A stretch of 5,821 nt of DNA from Candidatus Woesearchaeota archaeon (GTDB lineage: Archaea; Nanobdellota; Nanobdellia; Woesearchaeales; UBA525), in the NCBI GenBank assembly GCA_003694385.1, contig RFKA01000060.1, positions 1 to 5,821 on the forward strand, given 5' to 3'. Below are positions 1 through 4,888 of the stretch, piece after piece (within the stretch, counting starts at the first letter, position 1; each line of letters opens with the position of its first letter). A program made the position numbers and the translations under genes. The notes under the pieces were generated by a model that saw only the letters and a program-made list of their open reading frames with translations, made no database searches and was not told where the DNA came from.

Positions 1-14
1 CACTCTCCTTTCTT

Positions 15-944
15 ATGACGCGGATCGTCATTCTGGCAGGGATTTCCCAGAGAAGAGAGACGAACACGTGGTTCTACTGGAACCCTTTCTGCAAAACCAA
101 ACTCGACACGAATAAGGCGGCGATTGAGCTCAATGGCAAGCCGCTCATCCAACACAGCTGTGAAGCCTATCTTGAAGCGGGGCTTGCGCCAGAGTACTGG
201 GGACCTCGGCGACTGCTCGAGCCACTCCTCACGAGCGAGCAACGACGGGCGACGCGCCTCATCGATATGGAGAACAGCCTTGGCGACAAACTCGCTCGGC
301 TCGGAGGTCTTGAAGGACGCATACACGTCGCGACAGTCGATCTCGTCCCGCGCCAGGACGACCTCGCCGCTGCATTAGCTGTTGCGCAAGAACACCCGCA
401 TGCAGACGCGATAGCTTACGCAATCAATGCAACCAGTCTCGTCGCGCTCGGCTTCCGGAAGCATCTCGCGCATAAAATTTACCTCGTCGATAATGGACAC
501 GGCAAAGACTATGTCGCGTTCCCACAGTTCTGGACGTTCTCCCCCGAGCGGACAAGGCTCGGCTGGATTTCGCGCGCGACGAGGACGGTGTATAGTATGC
601 GTGGCTGGGGGCTCCTCCTCACCCCATTCTACCTCCCAAAGCTCATCCGGCAGCTCCGCCGCGACGATAGCGGGAAGCGCATGCTCGAGCTCAAAGAGGA
701 AGAGTTGATGCGCACGATACGCGGCTTGATGAGCAACCGATGGTACATCCCTGGGAAACCCCCGACGTACGAGAAAATAGCGAGTATCATCGCGTACGGG
801 ATGCGTGACCGGGAACACGCGCGCATACACGTTGCGCGGAACCTCGACGCGCCAAGCCTCGCCATGGATATCGACTGGGAGCACGAGGCACCCATCGTTG
901 AGCGCTACCTCGCCGCATCACCCCCTCACCGGCGCGGCAAGTGA
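15..944 (+). CDS. Nucleotidyltransferase-like (GT-A fold, MobA/sugar-nucleotidyltransferase type) protein, divergent
   Basis: This 309-residue protein resembles NTP-transferases of the MobA/sugar-1-phosphate nucleotidyltransferase group. The N-terminus RIVILAG (residues 3-9) is the typical first strand and the start of the nucleotide-binding loop. NKAAIELNGKPLIQH (33-47) matches the K-x-x-x-x-x-x-GKPLI segment. VATVDLV (105-111) could supply the metal-binding Asp (D109), and MDIDWEHE (284-291) resembles the C-terminal D-I-D-T-x-E-D motif. It is odd in two ways. The usual GGxGTR loop reads GISQRR, and about 20 extra residues (roughly 12-32, rich in aromatics) sit before the conserved Lys. The middle (about 140-260) does not resemble any family I know and includes a hydrophobic stretch, WGLLLTPFYLPKLI (198-211). 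The substrate cannot be named; catalytic activity is uncertain. The ATG at 15 fits the start of the fold, but the frame is open to the window edge and no ribosome-binding site is visible. It converges on the antiporter gene. Confidence 0.72.
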   Translation: MTRIVILAGISQRRETNTWFYWNPFCKTKLDTNKAAIELNGKPLIQHSCEAYLEAGLAPEYWGPRRLLEPLLTSEQRRATRLIDMENSLGDKLARLGGLEGRIHVATVDLVPRQDDLAAALAVAQEHPHADAIAYAINATSLVALGFRKHLAHKIYLVDNGHGKDYVAFPQFWTFSPERTRLGWISRATRTVYSMRGWGLLLTPFYLPKLIRQLRRDDSGKRMLELKEEELMRTIRGLMSNRWYIPGKPPTYEKIASIIAYGMRDREHARIHVARNLDAPSLAMDIDWEHEAPIVERYLAASPPHRRGK

Positions 945-2641
945 TAGTTAAGCTCCCGGCGGCGCTTCAGCTCATCGATGTGGTCGAGCTTCGTCATGAT
1001 GAGCTTATCGAGGTCCGTCGAGAAGTCTTCAAGCATCAGGGAGACATGGTGCCCGCCGAGAATGTGGGGGATGATAACGTAGTCAGCACCGGCCTCATAG
1101 AGGTCGAGCGCGTCCTCAGCATCGTAGCTCGTGACGATGACGCGAGCATGGCTGTGCTCGCGTTTCAGCCGCTGCAAGAGAAGCAAGTTGACCTCGTGAT
1201 TATTTATCGTGCTGATGACGAGTTTCACCTGGTCAAGCTTGAGCTTCCCAAGCACTTCCGGGTCGCCGATATCGCCGTAGATGCAGGGGATGTGTCGCTG
1301 GATGAGCCGATGAATAACATCAGGGTTTAATTCGATGACGAGGAAGTCCTTCTTGAGCTCCTGCAGTTTACGGAAGACTGCGTAGCCCGTGCGGTTCAAG
1401 CCAATCAGGACGACTTCGTGCTTATGGTCGTCCCCTAGATGCTCGAGCTCCTTGTTTGCGAGGCCAAAACGCTCGAAGATGTCAAGGAAACGGCCGAGGA
1501 GCGCGTAGAGTTTCTCCTCGTACTTGATGAAATACGCGCTCATCGCGATAGAGACGACAGTGAGGATGAGGATGAGCCCGTACACCTCGTTGTCAATGAG
1601 CCCGTTCGAGACGCCAGCGAAGGCGACGATGAGCGCGAACTCGCTCACTTGGCTCAGCGTAAGCCCTGTGAGGAAGGCAACGCGTTTCTTGTAACCGAAG
1701 AGCATACAGATAATCATTGTGAGGAGTGGTGAAATGACGATTGTGAGGAAGAAGAACACGAAGAAAGCGGGTAGGGCTTGCGTGAACTCCGTCAAGTGGA
1801 GCTGGAGGCCAATCGACGTGAAGAAGATGACGGTGAAGAAGTCCTTCAAGGGTTTGACACGGCTCGCGATTTCAATGTGGTAGGGCAGGTTGCCGAGGAT
1901 AATGCCCGCGATGAATGCGCCGATGGCGATGCTGAAGCCGAACATTGCGAAGAGCAGCGCATAGCCGAGGCACATACTCACCGCGAGGAGAAAGAGGAGT
2001 TCGAGGTTCCGCGCGGCGCTCTTGAAGAGCGGCGGGGCGAACTTCCTCCCGATGACGAACGAGGCAACGATGATGAGGACGCCGAGTCCAAGGCTGAGCC
2101 ACGCATTCCCCATACCGCTCTCAGCGGGGTCGGCGAGGAGGGTGAGGGCGAGGATGGCAACGACGTCCTGGAGGAGGAGAATACCGATGATGATGCGACC
2201 GTGCAGGCTCTCAACTTCTTGCCGGTCGCTGAGCAGTTTCACGACGACCATCGTGCTGCTGAAACTCATCATGAGACCGAGGTGCACACCCACAATCGCG
2301 TTGTAGCCGAGGAGCAACGAGGCGCCGAAGCCAATCGCAAACATGAGGGCTGCCTGTAGCAAGCCACCGATGGTGCTCACCGTGCCGACATCCCGTAGTT
2401 TTGAGAAATCAAACTCGAGTCCGACGAGGAAAAGCAGGAACGCGACGCCGATCTCGCTCAAGAGCCACATGTTCTTCGCGTCAGTGATGAGGTGGAAGAT
2501 GGGGCCGAGAAGGACGCCAACGATAATGTACGAGGGGATGAGTGGCTGCTTGAACGCGCGCGCAGTGAAGCCACCAATCGTTGCAGCAATAATAATAACC
2601 CCTATCTCGACGAGAATATTGGGCTCGCTCAGTAGAACCAT
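926..2641 (-). CDS. Kef-type cation/proton antiporter (CPA2) with RCK_N (TrkA-N) domain
   Basis: This 571-residue membrane protein should exchange K+ or Na+ for H+ across the cytoplasmic membrane. Residues about 10-375 form 12-13 hydrophobic helices with CPA2 hallmarks: GLEFD (74-78), SFSSTMVVVKLL (126-137), the ion-site pair Gln158-Asp159 in LLLQDVVAI, GAFIAGIILG (241-250), FTSIGLQL (274-281) and LSQVSEFALIVA (329-340). The Q-D pair is the KefB/KefC version, suggesting K+/H+ exchange, rather than the D-D pair of NapA-like Na+ antiporters. Residues about 409-535 form a Rossmann RCK_N domain: VVLIGLNRTG (410-419), acidic E437 at the end of the second strand (LVIELNP), and YGDIGDPEVL (455-464). 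This domain likely senses NAD(H) or a similar ligand and gates transport. No RCK_C domain follows; the last ~35 residues are charged. The ATG at 2641 has a GGAGAGG ribosome-binding site 7 bases upstream and its own TATA box. The ion specificity is inferred. Confidence 0.93.
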   Translation of the reverse strand: MVLLSEPNILVEIGVIIIAATIGGFTARAFKQPLIPSYIIVGVLLGPIFHLITDAKNMWLLSEIGVAFLLFLVGLEFDFSKLRDVGTVSTIGGLLQAALMFAIGFGASLLLGYNAIVGVHLGLMMSFSSTMVVVKLLSDRQEVESLHGRIIIGILLLQDVVAILALTLLADPAESGMGNAWLSLGLGVLIIVASFVIGRKFAPPLFKSAARNLELLFLLAVSMCLGYALLFAMFGFSIAIGAFIAGIILGNLPYHIEIASRVKPLKDFFTVIFFTSIGLQLHLTEFTQALPAFFVFFFLTIVISPLLTMIICMLFGYKKRVAFLTGLTLSQVSEFALIVAFAGVSNGLIDNEVYGLILILTVVSIAMSAYFIKYEEKLYALLGRFLDIFERFGLANKELEHLGDDHKHEVVLIGLNRTGYAVFRKLQELKKDFLVIELNPDVIHRLIQRHIPCIYGDIGDPEVLGKLKLDQVKLVISTINNHEVNLLLLQRLKREHSHARVIVTSYDAEDALDLYEAGADYVIIPHILGGHHVSLMLEDFSTDLDKLIMTKLDHIDELKRRRELNYHLPRR

Positions 2642-2648
2642 GTCTCAG

Positions 2649-2655
2649 CCTCTCC
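2649..2655 (-). promoter_or_regulatory. Shine-Dalgarno-like site of the antiporter gene
   Basis: On the minus strand the bases read GGAGAGG and end 7 bases before the ATG at 2641. This is close to the archaeal anti-Shine-Dalgarno complement GGAGGTGA and supports that start codon. Neither of the other two genes on this strand with visible start codons has a comparable site. Confidence 0.6.
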
Positions 2656-2672
2656 GCATCTGCTCCCGAAGA

Positions 2673-2689
2673 AAGCTTATTTAAAGCTT
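2673..2689 (-). promoter_or_regulatory. Archaeal TATA-box promoter of the antiporter gene, flanked by AAGCTT palindromes
   Basis: The minus strand reads TTTAAATA at 2685-2678, an archaeal box A match in the 67-base gap between the membrane-protein stop and the antiporter ATG. Archaeal transcription starts about 25 bases downstream of the box centre. That predicts a start near 2656, just before the GGAGAGG site, giving a short leader of about 15 bases. The box lies between two copies of AAGCTT (2673-2678 and 2684-2689). This small dyad could be an operator or could be chance. Confidence 0.6.
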
Positions 2690-2708
2690 GCTATGCATGG
2701 CGAGAGCC

Positions 2709-3782
2709 TCACATGCGCCGAAGCCCTTCACTCACTTTCTTGCAGAAGTCCATCGCGCCGAGGAAATAATCCTCAACGGGATCGCGGTCGTTCACTGCGA
2801 GGACGTCAATGATGCGGTCATAACCGTTCGCGTCGTGCGCAATGTCGAGGCGCCGCACCTCATCCAGGGTGAACACGTCTTTCTCTGGCATAAGGAGCGT
2901 CTTGAGCTGCGCCTCGATTTTCTGGAGCAGCAAGAGGGCGAACTCTTTCTTCTCCTTGAGATCATTAACCGTGATATCATTGAACTCGTTGTACCACTCA
3001 CTTGGGATCTTAATCTTCTCCCGGAGCGCCTTCGTCCCACCACGACTCTCCCTGTAGACGCGGCCGATCACGAAATTAATGGCTTTACATTTATCCTCAA
3101 TCGTGTGAATGTACTTATCGAGGTGTTCGGGGGAGAAATCCTCGACGTTCTCGAGCACGACGCGCTCGCTCCGCAGGCTCGAGAAGTACTCGAGGCCCTG
3201 CCCGACGAAGAGGATGAGGTAGCTAATGATAAGGTTCACGGCGGTGAGCGAGGGGATGTCAAGCTGATTGTCGAGCATCACGTTCGCCCATGGACCCACT
3301 GCAAGGAAGAGAAGGCAAACAGCGAGGGGGGTGAGCCAGAACAGCACGTCTTTGAACTGGCCGTCAAGGAGGGCGATGAAGATGACAATGCACACGACGG
3401 TGGGGAGAAACCCTGCGACAGTATAGATGAGGGCGCTGTCCGTGTTGGCGCCGACGAGGACGGCGAGGAGGAGGGTGAGGATAATGCTCACGAAGAACCA
3501 GCCTTTCGCAGGCCCGGTGTGCACATGCCGCTCATGCTCCTCCGTTTCCTCAGCAATCTCCTCGTCGAGCTCTTCCTCGAGCTCTTCCTCTTGTGGGTCT
3601 CGAGCAGTTTCCGGCTCTGCTTGTCCGGACTCAACTCGTCCCGACTCAGCTTCTCCTGATTCAGCACGTCCTGATCCACCCTGTCCCGATTCGATTTCTT
3701 CCACAGCGGCAGGGGTTTCTGAACGACTCACTGGAGGACTACCCTCTGGGGAGCTAGCAACCGCGGCATCCTCCAACGCCAT
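2709..3782 (-). CDS. Unrecognised four-helix membrane protein with acidic repeat N-terminus and cytosolic helical domain
   Basis: I do not recognise this 357-residue protein. Residues 1-90 are low-complexity and very acidic. They include five imperfect SG(Q/R/E)(A/V/G)E pentads (32-56) and a Glu-rich run (65-83). Four hydrophobic segments follow: about 94-112, 117-139, 147-165 and 180-197. The loops suggest that both ends face the cytoplasm: the first and third loops carry no Lys or Arg, while basic residues flank the first and last helices. Residues about 200-357 are a soluble, mostly helical, charged domain containing DKCKAINFVIGRVYRES (230-246), IKIPSEWYNEFNDI (257-270) and a C-terminal DPVEDYFLGAMDFCKKVSEG (334-353). 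The ordered composition of this domain suggests real conservation. There is no signal peptide and no visible catalytic motif. The strong TATA box about 25 bases before the ATG supports this strand and start; the long antisense frame over it is a shadow. It could be a scaffold or sensor, but no function can be assigned. Confidence 0.82.
   Translation of the reverse strand: MALEDAAVASSPEGSPPVSRSETPAAVEEIESGQGGSGRAESGEAESGRVESGQAEPETARDPQEEELEEELDEEIAEETEEHERHVHTGPAKGWFFVSIILTLLLAVLVGANTDSALIYTVAGFLPTVVCIVIFIALLDGQFKDVLFWLTPLAVCLLFLAVGPWANVMLDNQLDIPSLTAVNLIISYLILFVGQGLEYFSSLRSERVVLENVEDFSPEHLDKYIHTIEDKCKAINFVIGRVYRESRGGTKALREKIKIPSEWYNEFNDITVNDLKEKKEFALLLLQKIEAQLKTLLMPEKDVFTLDEVRRLDIAHDANGYDRIIDVLAVNDRDPVEDYFLGAMDFCKKVSEGLRRM
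3565..3588 (-). repeat. Perfect 12-base tandem duplication encoding Glu-rich segment
   Basis: The plus-strand unit TCGAGCTCTTCC occurs twice in direct tandem (3565-3576 and 3577-3588). On the coding strand it encodes the EEELEEEL part of the acidic N-terminus of the membrane protein. The identical codon choice in both units suggests recent duplication by slippage. Confidence 0.75.
3615..3689 (-). repeat. Five imperfect 15-base tandem repeats encoding SGxxE pentapeptides
   Basis: Five consecutive 15-base units (3615-3629, 3630-3644, 3645-3659, 3660-3674, 3675-3689) share a plus-strand pattern of roughly CTCAGCTCGTCCTGA. They keep the reading frame of the membrane protein and encode SGQGG, SGRAE, SGEAE, SGRVE and SGQAE (residues 32-56). 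The differences between units show that the array is not brand new. The part of a sixth unit at 3690 onwards decays quickly. Confidence 0.8.
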
Positions 3783-3800
3783 AGAATGACTCGCCGAATG

Positions 3801-3819
3801 TATATTTAAATACTTTTCG
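3801..3819 (-). promoter_or_regulatory. Archaeal BRE/TATA promoter of the four-helix membrane protein gene, leaderless spacing
   Basis: The minus strand reads TATTTAAATATA (3812-3801), preceded by the purine-rich CGAAAAG (3819-3813), which fits a TFB-recognition element. The box centre is about 25 bases from the A of the ATG at 3782, so transcription should begin at or next to the start codon. No Shine-Dalgarno site lies between them, which agrees with a leaderless transcript. It is the clearest promoter in the window and lies in the 52-base gap after cbf5. Confidence 0.72.
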
Positions 3820-3834
3820 TGTTGTGTCGCCGCT

Positions 3835-4833
3835 TCACGTTGCGCGAGGATAGGTTCCTGGCCTCATGAAGACCTGCTTGCTCTTCACGGCGAGACCCGT
3901 GTCGCCGAGCATCGCCTCGGCATCGAGCCTCGCCTCGCCAACAAGAATAAGTTCATCCTTCAGGGTCATGACGGCGACATCATCGCCACACACAATCTCC
4001 TTATGGAGCTTCGCAATACCCGGCACCTTGAGTTGCACACCCTGGCAGAGGCTCTCGACGGCAGAGTCCATCACCCACACCTTCTTGAGGTGGTCGACGC
4101 CGCGCTCAGCGGGGAGGACGCACCGCCTGATGCGCGTCTCGTCACCGTCGACGCGCCAGTAGTGGAACGCGTCGGCGAGGTCATGCAGCGTCACTGCCTC
4201 TCGCTCGTGGAACGGCCCGGCCTTGCTTCGTCGCAGCTCGACCATGTGCGCGCCGACAGGTGTCCCATCATCCAGTTTTATTGCTTGGCCCATGTCATGA
4301 CAGAGTTTCCTGATGTAGGTGCCAGCTTGGGTGCCCGCGACGAAGAGCACATCCTGTCCGAGGAAGTCAATCGGCTCAAGGTAGTAGATGCGCCGCTCCC
4401 TGAATTGTCGCTTCACCGCGCTCTTCACGGGCGGCAACTGCGTGATCTTCCCGACGAAGTCAGCGAGGAGCTTCCGTACTTTGTACTCATCAATCGGCTT
4501 GTGCAAGTGCATGAGGCACACGTACTCCTTCCCGGCAGTGAGGAGGCTCTGAACAACGCGTGTACCGCGCCCTATCGCAACGGGGAGTACGCCCGTCACT
4601 TGGGGGTCGAGCGTGCCTGAGTGGCCACCTTTCCGCAGCTTGAGAATCTGCTGCACATAAGCAGACACTTGGTGGCTGCTCGGCCCCGCAGGCTTATCAA
4701 TGACAACGATGCCGAACGAGAGCAGCTCCTTCACGCTCCGCTCCTCTGGGCGCGACCCGTACTTGCTGCTCGTCACGCTCTCGCGCCGCACGACGACCGT
4801 GCGCGTCTCAGTCTCAAACGGGAGTCTACCCAT
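3835..4833 (-). CDS. cbf5: Archaeal tRNA/rRNA pseudouridine synthase Cbf5 (dyskerin/TruB family) with PUA domain
   Basis: Cbf5 is the catalytic subunit of the H/ACA ribonucleoprotein (with Nop10, L7Ae and Gar1), which isomerises uridine to pseudouridine in rRNA at guide-RNA-selected sites. In archaea it can also act on tRNA U55. The 332-residue product spans the whole family: the N-terminal RLPFE (3-7), YGSRPEERSVKELL (25-38), IDKPAGPSSHQV (45-56), the catalytic loop HSGTLDPQVTGVLPVA (71-86) with nucleophile Asp76, GKEYVCLMHLH (101-111) with the active-site Tyr104, AGTYIRKLCHDMG (170-182) with Arg175, and a C-terminal PUA domain from about 251 ending FMRPGTYPRAT. About six extra residues (near 184-193) precede GAHMVELRR compared with the usual short loop. 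I chose the ATG at 4833 because family members begin a few residues before the LPFE-like motif. The longer in-frame start at 4950 would overlap the desaturase gene and bypass the TATA-like box. Its usual ribosomal/cmk neighbours are absent from this window. Confidence 0.96.
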   Translation of the reverse strand: MGRLPFETETRTVVVRRESVTSSKYGSRPEERSVKELLSFGIVVIDKPAGPSSHQVSAYVQQILKLRKGGHSGTLDPQVTGVLPVAIGRGTRVVQSLLTAGKEYVCLMHLHKPIDEYKVRKLLADFVGKITQLPPVKSAVKRQFRERRIYYLEPIDFLGQDVLFVAGTQAGTYIRKLCHDMGQAIKLDDGTPVGAHMVELRRSKAGPFHEREAVTLHDLADAFHYWRVDGDETRIRRCVLPAERGVDHLKKVWVMDSAVESLCQGVQLKVPGIAKLHKEIVCGDDVAVMTLKDELILVGEARLDAEAMLGDTGLAVKSKQVFMRPGTYPRAT

Positions 4834-4844
4834 GGCTAAGCGAG

Positions 4845-4850
4845 AAAAAA
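4845..4850 (-). terminator. Oligo-T tract, possible archaeal terminator of the desaturase transcript
   Basis: The minus strand carries six consecutive T residues 38 bases after the desaturase stop. Archaeal RNA polymerase can terminate on short U-runs without a hairpin. The tract lies between the cbf5 TATA-like box and the predicted cbf5 start site, so it should not be within the cbf5 transcript itself. Confidence 0.35.
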
Positions 4851-4857
4851 GAGCGTG

Positions 4858-4865
4858 CTTTTTAA
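4858..4865 (-). promoter_or_regulatory. TATA-like element of cbf5, leaderless spacing
   Basis: The minus strand reads TTAAAAAG in the 55-base gap between the desaturase stop and the cbf5 ATG. Its centre is about 28 bases from the start codon, predicting a start site within a few bases of the ATG. There is no Shine-Dalgarno match before the ATG (CTCGCTTAGCC). It is a weaker box than those of the other two genes, and the upstream GGCAGG is a poor BRE. Confidence 0.45.
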
Positions 4866-4888
4866 CCTGCCGGTGGCCTCGCGCCAAC

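Noticed and set aside
375..884. Open frame of 169 codons on the minus strand opposite the nucleotidyltransferase-like gene
   Set aside because: The plus-strand frame carries VILAG, GKPLI and the DID motif. The minus-strand product shows no family features and has no promoter or ribosome-binding site.
1778..2359. Open frame of 193 codons on the plus strand inside the antiporter gene
   Set aside because: The product is almost entirely Glu, Asp, Arg and Ala, as expected from the complement of a membrane-protein gene in GC-rich DNA.
2642..2708. Possible RNA gene in the largest gap between genes
   Set aside because: No tRNA arms, box C/D or H/ACA motifs, or stable hairpin are apparent; the gap is explained by the antiporter promoter and ribosome-binding site.
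2688..3659. Open frame of 323 codons on the plus strand opposite the four-helix membrane protein gene
   Set aside because: It mirrors the real gene codon for codon, yields a charged sequence without domain character, and its start has no supporting site. The minus-strand gene has a strong TATA box, coherent membrane helices and the in-frame repeats.
4003..4620. Open frame of 205 codons opposite cbf5
   Set aside because: It is an antisense shadow of a highly conserved gene and has no recognisable motif.
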